A stretch of 64,000 nucleotides of DNA from Palsa-1400 sp036501625 (GTDB taxonomy: Bacteria > Verrucomicrobiota > Verrucomicrobiia > Limisphaerales > Palsa-1400): positions 124,001 to 188,000 of the forward strand of contig DASXZY010000088.1 in the NCBI GenBank assembly GCA_036501625.1. The letters are read 5' to 3'. The notes under the pieces are model-generated. The model worked only from the letters and a program-made list of their open reading frames with translations. It was not told the DNA's origin and did not search any database. The position numbers and the translations under genes were made by a program. Of the stretch, positions 1 through 8,357 are shown piece by piece (position 1 is the stretch's first letter; every line of letters begins with the position of its first letter).

Positions 1-500
1 ACCAGATTGCGGTCGCGCCCCGCCGAAGCCTGCAACACTTCCGGCAGCAAGGCGCGCAATTCAGAGTGATAACCGGTGACGGTATATTTTCCAGGCGCGA
101 CGCTGGGCACGTCCTTGGTCAGGGGGGCGTCCTGCTCGTTGAGCCATTTGACGCGGCCGCCGTTGAGCAGGTGAACTTTCTTGTGGCCGTAAAGTTTGAA
201 GAGCCAAAAACCGTAGGCGGCGAACCAATTGTTATTGTCGCCGTAAAGCACAACTGTGTCATCGTTGCCAATGCCCGCGCCGCCGAGAAGTTTCTCGAAG
301 GCTTCGCGGCTGATGATGTCGCGGCTGACTTGGTTTTGCAATTGGGTGCGCCAATTGAAGGCCACCGCGCCGGGAATGTGCCCGGACTCATAAGAGGCGG
401 TGTCCACATCGATTTCGACGAATCGGGTGTTCGGCTGGTTCAAGTGGGCCTTGGCCCAGGCGATGTCCACCAGCACTTCCGGATTGCTATAGCTGCTCAT
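1..500 (-). CDS. Sulfurtransferase, tandem-rhodanese type (C-terminus cut by window edge)
   Basis: The first 166 codons of a thiosulfate/3-mercaptopyruvate sulfurtransferase, which moves sulfane sulfur through a cysteine persulfide. The start ATG is at 498-500 (MSSYSNPEVLVDIAWAKAHL). The visible part is a first rhodanese domain: ESGHIPGAVAFNW, then VVLYGDNNNWFAAYGFWLFK and the NGGRVKWL turn. The position where an active rhodanese has cysteine reads GDN, as is normal for the non-catalytic first domain of SseA-type proteins, so the catalytic cysteine should lie in the second domain beyond the window. It begins 32 bp downstream of the cysteine synthase gene on the same strand, which suggests a sulfur-metabolism operon. 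Family assignment is firm; substrate is not. Confidence 0.85.
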   Translation of the reverse strand, partial: MSSYSNPEVLVDIAWAKAHLNQPNTRFVEIDVDTASYESGHIPGAVAFNWRTQLQNQVSRDIISREAFEKLLGGAGIGNDDTVVLYGDNNNWFAAYGFWLFKLYGHKKVHLLNGGRVKWLNEQDAPLTKDVPSVAPGKYTVTGYHSELRALLPEVLQASAGRDRNL

Positions 501-532
501 GTTTTATGTTCCTTTTCTTTTTATTATACAGA

Positions 533-1522
533 TCAGGTGGTTGGAAAAAAGCCAAATCCTTCCGTTTCCAACTCAGGGTGATGTTTGCGCATATTGGAAA
601 GATATTTGAAAATGTTGTCGGGAAAAATCATGACGCCCAGGCCCTTCTTCGTTTTGGCGGCCACTTCGCGCGCGCCCTCGAAAATCAGGCCTGCGCTCGG
701 CCCCGCCAGCAAGCCCTCTTTGCGCGACAATTCCAGCGCCCGTTGATACGCCAGTTTGTAATCGATCTCCATGATTTCATCCACGACAGACGAATCAAAA
801 AGCTTAGATACATGCAATTGGGAAACATTGCGCAACCCGGGAACATCGTGCCCTTCCGTCGGCACGATGGCAATAACCTGAATGGCCGGGTCTTTTGCCT
901 TGAGAAAGCGTCCCACGCCTGTGACGGTCCCGCAAGTGCCCAGGGCGGCGAAGAAATGAGTGATTTTGCCCTGGGTTTGCCGCCAGATTTCCGGGCCGGT
1001 CGTCGTGAAGTGAGCCTGCACGTTGGCCTCGTTTTCGTATTGATTGGGCATCGCGTACTCGCCGGGCGAGGCTTTGGCGTGGCTCTTGGCGCGGTTAATC
1101 GAGCCATCTCCCAATCCGGGCGCGGGGCAAACGTCGTCGTTGAGGACTTCCAGGTCCGCCCCTGCGATTTTCAAAAGCGTCTTTTTCTCGCCGGGAATCC
1201 TGCCTGGCACGATAGCCCGGAGCTTGTAACCCCTGGCGCTGGCAAGCGCGGCTAAAGAGAGGCCGGTGTTGCCGGAAGTCGCTTCAACGGCGTTGTGACC
1301 CGGGCCGAGTTGGCCTTTGTCTTCCATATGGCGCAACATATTCCAGGCCGCCCGGTCTTTGACGGAGCCGAACGGGTTGTACCATTCCAGTTTCGCGTAA
1401 AGCTTAAAATCCGCCGCCGGGTTTAATTTGCGAATGCGCACCATCGGCGTCGGATTCTCCTCCGACGGCAACATCTCAAAAATATCTTCATACACCCGAA
1501 TCTGATGATCCATAACCTCCAT
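533..1522 (-). CDS. Cysteine synthase / CysM-type PLP-dependent beta-replacing enzyme
   Basis: About 329 residues, fold-type II PLP enzyme; the family makes cysteine from O-acetyl- or O-phosphoserine and a sulfur donor. The Schiff-base lysine is in NPFGSVKDRAA (K55), the substrate loop is TSGNTG (about 82-87), and a glycine-rich phosphate loop LGTCGTVTG follows near 200. The frame is open further upstream, but I chose the ATG at 1522 (MEVMDHQIRV), since it gives the usual family length and leaves room for a promoter shared with the divergent gene at 1618. The next gene downstream is a rhodanese, so the pair may use thiosulfate or persulfide sulfur. CysK versus CysM cannot be decided from the sequence alone. 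Confidence 0.88.
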   Translation of the reverse strand: MEVMDHQIRVYEDIFEMLPSEENPTPMVRIRKLNPAADFKLYAKLEWYNPFGSVKDRAAWNMLRHMEDKGQLGPGHNAVEATSGNTGLSLAALASARGYKLRAIVPGRIPGEKKTLLKIAGADLEVLNDDVCPAPGLGDGSINRAKSHAKASPGEYAMPNQYENEANVQAHFTTTGPEIWRQTQGKITHFFAALGTCGTVTGVGRFLKAKDPAIQVIAIVPTEGHDVPGLRNVSQLHVSKLFDSSVVDEIMEIDYKLAYQRALELSRKEGLLAGPSAGLIFEGAREVAAKTKKGLGVMIFPDNIFKYLSNMRKHHPELETEGFGFFPTT

Positions 1523-1617
1523 ATGCCTATCACACGAGTGGGGATAGTAAAGTAATTTGATGCTTGAACGCTCCCAAAAATCGTGCCACCATTGTGCCAA
1601 CTCGAAAAGCCCTCGTT

Positions 1618-1980
1618 ATGAAAAATACATCCAGAAATTTGCTGGCTGCGGCCGCCATGACCGGACTCCTCAATGGCGCGACCGTCCGGCAAGCCTGGGC
1701 CGACGGCACCAATACGCCAGCCGTCACCAAAACCAACATTGCGCCCGGCAAAGCCGTTCCGGCGAAAAAGATGCCGAAGGTCCACGATTGCTCAGGCGAT
1801 AACGAGTGCAAAGGCCTGGGCGGTTGCAAGACTGATGACAATTCCTGCAAATTCAAGAACGCCTGCAAAGGCAAGGGCGGCTGCGCGTTGACTAAGAAGG
1901 ACATTGAGGGCTGGGTTAAAATGCAAAAAGAAGCCGCCGCCAAAGCCGCCGCCAAGGCCGCTCAAAAACCGCAGCAATAA
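1618..1980 (+). CDS. Bufferin-like (BufA2-type) periplasmic metallophore precursor
   Basis: A 120-residue exported peptide with a Sec signal (about residues 1-28, ending RQAWA-DG) and an Ala/Lys/Gln-rich tail (about 103-120). The core has six cysteines at 58, 64, 70, 77, 83 and 89, almost exactly every six residues, in repeats of the form CSGDNECKG, CKTDDNSCK, NACKGKGGC. Such evenly spaced cysteines with CxG/CKG units are typical of the BufA2 group of bufferins, ribosomal peptides whose cysteines are changed to metal-binding thiooxazoles by BufB(DUF692)/BufC. No bufB or bufC lies nearby. The start at 1618 puts the signal peptide at the N-terminus; upstream in-frame codons do not. Alternative: an unmodified Cys-rich periplasmic metal-binding peptide. 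Confidence 0.6.
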   Translation: MKNTSRNLLAAAAMTGLLNGATVRQAWADGTNTPAVTKTNIAPGKAVPAKKMPKVHDCSGDNECKGLGGCKTDDNSCKFKNACKGKGGCALTKKDIEGWVKMQKEAAAKAAAKAAQKPQQ

Positions 1981-1988
1981 TCCGCAAG

Positions 1989-4900
1989 TTATCGCAAAAC
2001 GCGATAGGAATTTCGCCACGGGTCAAAACGGCAGATGCCTTGATATTCGCATTTGTCGCAGGCGAGTTCGCGGCCTTTTTGAAACGGATTCACTCCGATG
2101 GCGCCATCGAAGATTTCACCGCCCATTCGCACTAATTCGGTTTCCAGGCGATCCAACATGGCCGCGAACGCCTCCGGCAGCATAAGATCGCTATTGTTCG
2201 CATAGGGTTCGCCGTCGAGCTTGAGCCTGAATTTAAACTGCGCGCCCTCGCTGGCATTGCGATTGTCCAGATATGGGAGAGCCTGAAAATCAAACCGTCC
2301 CAAATGCTGGTAACGCCGCTGGCGCAGTGCTTCCTGATTCTCCATAACCTCCCGGCGCGTGCTGCCGTTTTCCGCCTGCCCGCGCAAATTGACATAGAAC
2401 ACCCCAGCCGGCGCCAATTTGTCCACGCCGAAGACTTCGCGCGCGCCGCGCAAATGCCGCAAGACGCCCAAGTATGCGAGCAATTGCAATTGCAAGCCGT
2501 GCGCCAGTTTGACTTTGTTCAGTTCCTGCGCGCTGGATTTATAATCGATGACCACGGCCAGGGCCGCGTCATCGCCCTCGGCCCGAAACAGATCCACCCT
2601 GTCAATAATCCCGCGAAAAATCAGCCGCCTGCCCGCGCCCAAATCCATCTCCCACGCTGGCAGCCGCCCATTTTCGACGCCGAATCCCAATTCCACCGCC
2701 CACGGATCGAAGCGGTAGTGCGCCATCCACTCGACCGTGGCCGCCACAAAATCCTGCAATGACTCCGCCACCGTGCGCGCGGCAAAACTGGCCGGGGCGC
2801 TGGCGTCCAAAAGCCCGCCGCGGAATCCGGGCGCGATTTGGGCGGCGCTTTCTTTGACGCGAAGGCGGGCCTCTTTGGGAGTGAGATCGCGCCACTTTTT
2901 GCCGTCCTGTTGCAGGTTTTGATGAAAGCGCGCCAGCACTTCGTGTTGAAAACTGCCCCGCTCCCGCGAGTCGAGTTCAAATCGTTTCCGCTCCTCAGCC
3001 CGCAAGCCGGAGCGGACAAAGAATTTGAAGGCGCAAGCCGCGAAGTCCTCCAATCGGCTGACCGATGTCCGCAATGCCGAGCCATGCAGCCGGGCAGCCA
3101 GCTCCGGCTCCAGTCGATCCGGCTCGGCCACGCAGGCGAAAGATTCCATTTGCTGCCGCAGGGAGGCAAAAGCCGGCCGCGACAGCAATTCATTCAAGCC
3201 GGGAGAACGTCCGCCCGGGCATGCGAGTTGTCCCGCCAATTCGCTCAAATGCTCTGCCTGCCTCCAATCCGGCAGTTCGAATTTTTCCATCGGCAATTTT
3301 GAAAAGAGCCGCCGCAAGTGCGCGAAAAATGGCGATGGATTCAACGCCGCGCCTTGATTGTCCTGCCGGGAGCATGTCACGACCAGCCGCTGGCGGGCGC
3401 GCGTGCAGGCGATGTATCCCAGGAACCGTTCGCGGCCCAAGAACTCCCGCCTCCGCTGGCCCAGGCGAACCTCGCGGGCCGCCAATTCCTCCCGGTCGGC
3501 CTCGCCCAGCAAGTGGCCTTCCGGAGGCGGCGCTGGAAAGACGGTTTCATTGGCGCCGAGGACGAGGGCCAGTTTCAATTCCGGGTTCCGCGAGCGGTCA
3601 ATAGCTCCGATCAGCACCTGGTCCAGGGCCGGCGGAATCACGCCCACGCTCAATCCGGCCAGGCCCGCCTCCAAAACGGGCAGCCAATCGCGCAAGGCCA
3701 TCTTTTCTTCGGCGAAAGCCAGTTCCAATCCGTCCAGCCACAAATTCATCTGTTCCCAAATCGTGGCGTGGATGGCGCGATCCGGATCCTCGGCCAGGCT
3801 CCAGTCCTGGAGCCTCTTTTCCACGCCCAAGTCCTGCCACAATTGCCGCGCGGCTTGGGCCAATTGCGGACCGTCAAACCGAAAGTTGCGAGCGGCCGCG
3901 AAATTCCAGAAATCGGCAAATGGCCCGATCCATTTCTGCCGCAGCCCTTCGGCCCAGTCCGGTTTTCCGCCGCGCGGCGGCAGCGGCGCGAACCACGCCT
4001 CGCCTTTCCAGCCGCGCTCCAGCGCCTCGTTTTCCAAACGGTCGATGGCCTCTTGCTCAGGCGCGACCAGCCCCGTTTTGAGCGCCGCAAACCAATCCTC
4101 GTGCTGCCAGCCAAAGGCCGCCGCCCGCAAGACGCTGCGCGTCAATTCCACCAGCGGGTGCTGCGCCACAAAGCGGCGGCGGTCCAGGAAAAATGGAATC
4201 TCATATCGCGTGAACACACGCCGCAAATGATCGTGGTAGCCATCCATGCGGCGCAGCAGCACCGCCGCCTCGCGGAATCGCCCGCCTGCCCTCGTAAAAC
4301 GCAAAATTTCCCGCGCGGCCAAAACGGCTTCCGCCGCTGGATTCGCGCACTCCGCCAGCCGCAATGATTCACTTGGCGAGGCGCCGGTTTGTTCGGGAAA
4401 ATCTTCTGGCTGAGTCCATTTTTCCTCAAGATGGCGCAGGACGGGATTGCGCGCGAATCGGTCGCGCGCCGGATCGCGTTTCAAAATATCCACCGTCACG
4501 CGCGCGCCCGGCAGGCCGGAAAAACGGGCCTGGCATTGGCGGAAAGTTTCGCCCAGGCCGGTCCAAATCGAGAGCCACGAACCGGGGACGGCGGGCGGAT
4601 TTTCCAGGCAAAAAGCCAGCGTGGCCTGCTTGCACCGCGCGGCCACAGCCGCCAGCAAATCCATTTCAGGCGGTGTCATTTCGGCAAAGCCATCCATCCA
4701 CAAGGCCGAAGCCAGTGTTTTCGAGGGATCAAGCTGCTTGAGCGCCGCCGTGGCGAGGTCCAGCAAAGACTCGCCGTCGCGCAAAGAGCGCCGTTGCATC
4801 CAATCCAGATAATCCGCCAGCAGAATGGAAAGATCGTGCAGCTTGCGGCGCAGCGGTTCGGATAAATCATCTCGCGCGGCCAACTGGCGCAGATCGTCCG

Positions 4901-5312
4901 GGCAAAGCTGGCGTTGCTGAAGCTCGCGCAATTCCAGGCTCAACTGGCGCGCGAAACCCGGGAGCCCGGCGCTGGCGTGAAAAACTTTCAGGTCCTTGCG
5001 CCGCCGCGCCAGCAGCGCGTGCAAAACCATGACGCGCGCGTCCTCGGCAAGCAGCCGTTGCTCCGGCTGGCCTGCCCACGCAAGCGCCGCGCCGGCCACC
5101 CGCTCGAACGATAGAATCTGCAAGCGCGAATAACCTTGCAGCCGGGAATCGGCCAGAATCTGGCGCTCCAACTGAAAGGTGGCTTGCTTGGGCGCCAGCA
5201 GGATCAGCGGCGGCCCATCAGGTTCCGCCAGGAGAATCTGGCGAATTTCCGAGAGGCAGCGGAATGTCTTTCCGGTCCCCGCGGGTCCGAGCAAAAAGCG
5301 CACATGCACCAT
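1989..5312 (-). CDS. addB: AddB-like PD-(D/E)XK nuclease / UvrD-fold protein
   Basis: An 1107-residue protein resembling the B subunit of AddAB, which processes double-strand breaks for recombination. The N-terminus has a P-loop, GPAGTGKT (about 9-16), inside a UvrD-like helicase fold. The C-terminus carries a RecB-family nuclease with VVIDYKSS (D923, K925). C760 (FAACAFKFF) and C1085, C1088, C1094 (ACDKCEYQGIC) match the four-cysteine iron-sulfur staple around the AddB nuclease. No addA is adjacent; the only other helicase here is the UvrD protein at 40892. It follows the secreted-protein gene of the sigma operon after 48 bp and may be read from the same transcript. It converges with the gene ending at 1980. 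Confidence 0.85.
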   Translation of the reverse strand: MVHVRFLLGPAGTGKTFRCLSEIRQILLAEPDGPPLILLAPKQATFQLERQILADSRLQGYSRLQILSFERVAGAALAWAGQPEQRLLAEDARVMVLHALLARRRKDLKVFHASAGLPGFARQLSLELRELQQRQLCPDDLRQLAARDDLSEPLRRKLHDLSILLADYLDWMQRRSLRDGESLLDLATAALKQLDPSKTLASALWMDGFAEMTPPEMDLLAAVAARCKQATLAFCLENPPAVPGSWLSIWTGLGETFRQCQARFSGLPGARVTVDILKRDPARDRFARNPVLRHLEEKWTQPEDFPEQTGASPSESLRLAECANPAAEAVLAAREILRFTRAGGRFREAAVLLRRMDGYHDHLRRVFTRYEIPFFLDRRRFVAQHPLVELTRSVLRAAAFGWQHEDWFAALKTGLVAPEQEAIDRLENEALERGWKGEAWFAPLPPRGGKPDWAEGLRQKWIGPFADFWNFAAARNFRFDGPQLAQAARQLWQDLGVEKRLQDWSLAEDPDRAIHATIWEQMNLWLDGLELAFAEEKMALRDWLPVLEAGLAGLSVGVIPPALDQVLIGAIDRSRNPELKLALVLGANETVFPAPPPEGHLLGEADREELAAREVRLGQRRREFLGRERFLGYIACTRARQRLVVTCSRQDNQGAALNPSPFFAHLRRLFSKLPMEKFELPDWRQAEHLSELAGQLACPGGRSPGLNELLSRPAFASLRQQMESFACVAEPDRLEPELAARLHGSALRTSVSRLEDFAACAFKFFVRSGLRAEERKRFELDSRERGSFQHEVLARFHQNLQQDGKKWRDLTPKEARLRVKESAAQIAPGFRGGLLDASAPASFAARTVAESLQDFVAATVEWMAHYRFDPWAVELGFGVENGRLPAWEMDLGAGRRLIFRGIIDRVDLFRAEGDDAALAVVIDYKSSAQELNKVKLAHGLQLQLLAYLGVLRHLRGAREVFGVDKLAPAGVFYVNLRGQAENGSTRREVMENQEALRQRRYQHLGRFDFQALPYLDNRNASEGAQFKFRLKLDGEPYANNSDLMLPEAFAAMLDRLETELVRMGGEIFDGAIGVNPFQKGRELACDKCEYQGICRFDPWRNSYRVLR

Positions 5313-5360
5313 TTATAAGTCGCGCAAAAATGGCGCCGCGAAAAGAACATTCCACGGCTA

Positions 5361-6236
5361 TCACCGCATTCTCGATACTCGGTCGAAAAGCACCTCACGG
5401 CGCAGTCCAAGGCGGTGCTCGATCCGCTCGGAGGCGGAGGATGGATAAGCGCGGCTGGGCACGATGTTGAAGACCTTGCAAGTCGAAGTGCTGATCGAGC
5501 CATTGTACTCGTATCCAGCTATTGCTCTTATCGGATTGTTAATGGCGTCGATGTCGCCGTTTGGAATGACGATGGCGGCTACGGGCGGGAATTCCGAGTC
5601 ATCGATGACCAATTGTTTGAGCGTGAGCCCCCCTTGGGCTGCGGCCGATTCAATGGCATTGCTGACACCCGCGGCGGTATATTTGTCGTCCAGCTTGGAT
5701 GGCCATGGGACTGGATTGCCAAGATAGTCGTACAACGCTTGATTGGCCGCCCGCAGGTTGCTGGCGTCTGTCAATTCTGGCGATGGCTTGGCGTAGCTCC
5801 AGGTCTTATTTGTGAGAACCCACGGCGCCTGGCCAAAATAGACGCCCCCAAATCCGCTGCCTTTGGAAACCGAGTAAAAGCTGACATGCGGATAGCCCTC
5901 CTGGCCCATGGTCTTGACAAGATGAAATGTGCCGGAGCCATTGGTCACGTGAATTATTTGCTGCGGCTCATTCGAGGTCACGATGGCCTGCACCGTCGTG
6001 ACGTAAAAGCTTAAATCAGCCTGTTCCTCCGAGGCGAGCGTGTAAGTGCCATCGATGCTATAGGTTTGATTGGTTGTGATTGTGGGCGAGGTGCCCCGCA
6101 CTTCGGTAATGACGATGCTATCTCCCGGCGCGAATTCCACGTCTCCCAGTTCAATTGGAACCGAGTAAGGCAGCTCGGCAGAGACACCGACCATCGCGCT
6201 CGTCGCGGCCAGCAGCATGGGAAGCAGAATTTTCAT
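5361..6236 (-). CDS. Secreted protein of unknown function, third gene of an ECF sigma operon
   Basis: A 291-residue protein with a clear Sec signal (MKILLPMLLAATSAMVGVSA). The mature part is rich in Thr/Ser/Val and Gly and probably beta-structured (VPIELGDVEFAPGDSIVITE; VSFYSVSKGSGFGGVYFGQ). The last 45 residues turn basic and Arg/Ser-rich. I recognise no known domain. The start is fixed by an ATGA overlap (6233-6236) with the stop of the anti-sigma gene, so translation is probably coupled; the longer frame upstream is only a shadow of that gene. The position suggests that it is a target or sensor partner of the sigma/anti-sigma pair, which is inference. Confidence 0.72.
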   Translation of the reverse strand: MKILLPMLLAATSAMVGVSAELPYSVPIELGDVEFAPGDSIVITEVRGTSPTITTNQTYSIDGTYTLASEEQADLSFYVTTVQAIVTSNEPQQIIHVTNGSGTFHLVKTMGQEGYPHVSFYSVSKGSGFGGVYFGQAPWVLTNKTWSYAKPSPELTDASNLRAANQALYDYLGNPVPWPSKLDDKYTAAGVSNAIESAAAQGGLTLKQLVIDDSEFPPVAAIVIPNGDIDAINNPIRAIAGYEYNGSISTSTCKVFNIVPSRAYPSSASERIEHRLGLRREVLFDRVSRMR

Positions 6237-6718
6237 AATGATGTTTTCCTTTGTTGAGTTTGTGGAACGGGCAGGTCTTCCTTCACTATTTGTGGAGTGC
6301 AGGTCAAAGCATCCACGACCAAATTCTTCTCGCGGAAAAAAGTGTAGGTGGGATTGGAATAGGAGAGCCGAACGGAAATGAAAGCGCGGGCGGGCATAGG
6401 CCGGAAAAGACTCAAGCCAGCCGCTAAAGCCAGCGCGGCCGCGATCGCCGATGGCCACGCGAAACGCCGCCAGAACCTGCCAAGTGAATCACCCGGCATC
6501 GCCGCCAGGGCAGCCTCAATGCGCCGCTTCAGCCCGGAATCAAAGGCCAGCGAATCGGCTTTCCGGCGAAAGCGTTCCGCCATTCCTTGGTGCGCCCGCA
6601 CAGCCCGGCAGCAATCAGCGCACTCCTCCAAGTGTTCCTCGGATGCCGACTGCGCGGCCCTTGACAAGCTCCCGTCAAGGTACTCGAACATCTGGTCTTG
6701 GAAACTTTGGCAGTTCAT
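6233..6718 (-). CDS. Anti-sigma factor with zinc-finger (ZAS/zf-HC2) domain
   Basis: 161 residues. The N-terminal cytoplasmic part has the HxxxCxxC signature of zinc-associated anti-sigma domains (HLEECADCC, about 29-37) after a short helix MFEYLDGSLS. One transmembrane segment follows (about 86-104, WPSAIAAALALAAGLSLF), then a periplasmic tail of about 55 residues ending in a Gln/Lys-rich stretch. Such proteins bind their sigma factor until a signal releases it. The start overlaps the sigma stop by one base (TAATG at 6716-6720), and its stop overlaps the next start, so the three genes are stoichiometrically coupled. Confidence 0.88.
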   Translation of the reverse strand: MNCQSFQDQMFEYLDGSLSRAAQSASEEHLEECADCCRAVRAHQGMAERFRRKADSLAFDSGLKRRIEAALAAMPGDSLGRFWRRFAWPSAIAAALALAAGLSLFRPMPARAFISVRLSYSNPTYTFFREKNLVVDALTCTPQIVKEDLPVPQTQQRKTSL

Positions 6719-7284
6719 TATTTCTTGTTTGTGCCGCCCGCGTTGAAAAGGTTCAGTTCGTCCGGGAGCAGGCGTTGCATTTCGGCCAGGCCATAATGCA
6801 GCCGTGACTTGACCGTCCCCGGGGCGACATCCAAATGCTCAGCGATTTCACCGATTTTCATGTTTTCATAAAAGCGAAGCACGAGAACCTCCCGGTGCGG
6901 CGGACTTAAGCGCTCCAATGCCTCCATTAGCGCGCCGTTCGCGGCCTCGGCGTCCATGCGGTGAGGGCCTTCATCGCAAATGGGGGTTTCCTGGCAGGCT
7001 AATTCGTCATCAAAAACCAGCCGTTTGCGGTCGCGATGGTAGTGGCGGCTGAGATTCAGCAAAATGGCGTGAAGCCAGGTATAAATGGAGGAGCGGCGTT
7101 CAAAGCGATGCGCCGATCGCAGGGCCTGCACAAAGGTGTCCTGCACGAGGTCTTGGGCATCGGTTTCGCTTCCGCACAAAAGGCAGGCCGAGCGGAACAG
7201 GCGCGGCCCGAAAGCGTCAATCAAATCCCGTGTAACGGCGGGATCGCGGTCTTTGAACCCACCCATGAGCTGTTCCTGGTCCAT
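6718..7284 (-). CDS. ECF-family RNA polymerase sigma factor
   Basis: 188 residues with sigma region 2 (DAQDLVQDTFVQALRSAHRF, about 42-61, followed by SSIYTWLHAILLNLSRHY) and region 4 (LSPPHREVLVLRFYENMKIG and APGTVKSRLHYGLAEM, about 127-169). There is no region 1 or 3, as in the extracytoplasmic-function class. It is the first gene of an overlapping cassette with its anti-sigma factor and a secreted protein. It begins 46 bp after the end of the Rpn C-terminal ORF, so either a promoter lies in that short gap or the genes are co-transcribed. Confidence 0.92.
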   Translation of the reverse strand: MDQEQLMGGFKDRDPAVTRDLIDAFGPRLFRSACLLCGSETDAQDLVQDTFVQALRSAHRFERRSSIYTWLHAILLNLSRHYHRDRKRLVFDDELACQETPICDEGPHRMDAEAANGALMEALERLSPPHREVLVLRFYENMKIGEIAEHLDVAPGTVKSRLHYGLAEMQRLLPDELNLFNAGGTNKK

Positions 7285-7330
7285 TCATCCTTTGTGCCAG
7301 GAAAGGCCAAAATGGTTCAAAAGAGGAAAG

Positions 7331-7774
7331 TCAGGCTTTCGGAAGCGTGCGCTCGTTTGCCAGCCATTTTTCGACATCCCCCAGCGAGGTAAAATCCCAC
7401 AGAGCCTCAGCCAGATTTTGGATGTCTTCGAATGGCAAAGCCTGCAATCGCGCCACGATGCTCTGAGGCAATTCTCCCCACCGGTGCCGCATTTGTCGCA
7501 AGACAAGCTGCTGGCTTGCCTCCTGTCGGCCGCGTTCCAACCCCTCGGCGATTCCTTCTTCTTTCCAGCTTGTGGTTAGCTCCATCATGGCAACTTTTTC
7601 TTTCGGCTCTAAAATATCAGCCTCCCGCCTGAAAATCAACAACTCTTGCGCGGTCAACCGCAGGTAACTGTCCACGAAACCGGAGATCAAACGCATCTTG
7701 GCGGGATCGAGCTTCAAGGTGGCCAGCAGCCGGAGGCATTCTAGTTTGACGCGAGGGCGCTCTTCCTCTGTCAT
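7331..7774 (-). CDS. Rpn-type nuclease, C-terminal half (separate ORF)
   Basis: 147 residues matching the C-terminal part of Rpn/PD-(D/E)XK putative transposase-nucleases: ERPRVKLECLRLLATLKLDP, a ...FVDSYLRLTAQE... segment, then TTSWKEEGIAEGLERGRQEA and a helical DUF4351-like tail (LPQSIVARLQALPFEDIQNL). The ATG overlaps the stop of the N-terminal ORF as ATGA (7771-7774). Either the intact gene suffered a frameshift exactly here, or the halves are made as two chains by stop/restart translation. The chosen ATG is the first codon consistent with the family alignment. Confidence 0.72.
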   Translation of the reverse strand: MTEEERPRVKLECLRLLATLKLDPAKMRLISGFVDSYLRLTAQELLIFRREADILEPKEKVAMMELTTSWKEEGIAEGLERGRQEASQQLVLRQMRHRWGELPQSIVARLQALPFEDIQNLAEALWDFTSLGDVEKWLANERTLPKA

Positions 7775-8268
7775 CCCATTTTGGCCATCAGTGCGCTGGC
7801 GACCGGATTCGGTCGCCGCATGCAGTCTCGCCACTTCATCAGTCCCAGTTGAATGACCCGGTAATCGAATTTCATCACCGCCATGTCAGGAAATCCGACC
7901 TCGTAATGATCCGGTTCCGGCACATGGGAATCATGCGAAAACAACACGATCGGGTAAATCGGGAGGGCGTGTTTCTCATGCAGCCGGGCGAAATACTGGA
8001 ACATGCGCCGCCCAAAATCCCGCTGCACTTGGGCCTGATGTTCCAAGTGAACCAGAAAGAACGAATCCCGCCCGAAAAACCGTGCGCGGACAACCAAATC
8101 GGCCTCATGCCGCTCGCCTCGCGTCACGTCGGTAAAAATCTCTTTGTCCAGAAAGTCTAAGGGCGCTGATTTGTCAAAGTAACTGGATAAATCGGGCAGA
8201 AAAAGCTCCACGAAATCACCGAAAAACTGGGTCAATAACTCCTTGAACAGGCGGTCATGATTGATCAT
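7771..8268 (-). CDS. Rpn-type PD-(D/E)XK nuclease, N-terminal catalytic half
   Basis: 165 residues with the start typical for the Rpn family (MINHDRLFKELLTQFFGDFV) and nuclease core elements EADLVVRARF and FFLVHLEHQAQVQRDFGRRM. It ends NPVASALMAKMG, exactly where intact homologues run on into the region found in the next ORF. Family members promote recA-independent recombination in E. coli. On its own it retains the likely catalytic residues, so the split need not abolish nuclease folding. It is divergent from coaD. Confidence 0.72.
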   Translation of the reverse strand: MINHDRLFKELLTQFFGDFVELFLPDLSSYFDKSAPLDFLDKEIFTDVTRGERHEADLVVRARFFGRDSFFLVHLEHQAQVQRDFGRRMFQYFARLHEKHALPIYPIVLFSHDSHVPEPDHYEVGFPDMAVMKFDYRVIQLGLMKWRDCMRRPNPVASALMAKMG

Positions 8269-8357
8269 TCCCGTATTGTGCAGGCCTCCTGGCGCGTTAT
8301 GTCAAGCCGCGCAACTTGTCTCTTTCTTTCCCGGCCCGTCTTGAGTATTTACACGTT

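Noticed and set aside
506..1255. Plus-strand frame of 249 codons
   Set aside because: Antisense to cysteine synthase.
1989..2005. TATCGC/GCGATA hairpin as a bidirectional terminator
   Set aside because: It lies over the last codons of addB and has no T-run on either strand.
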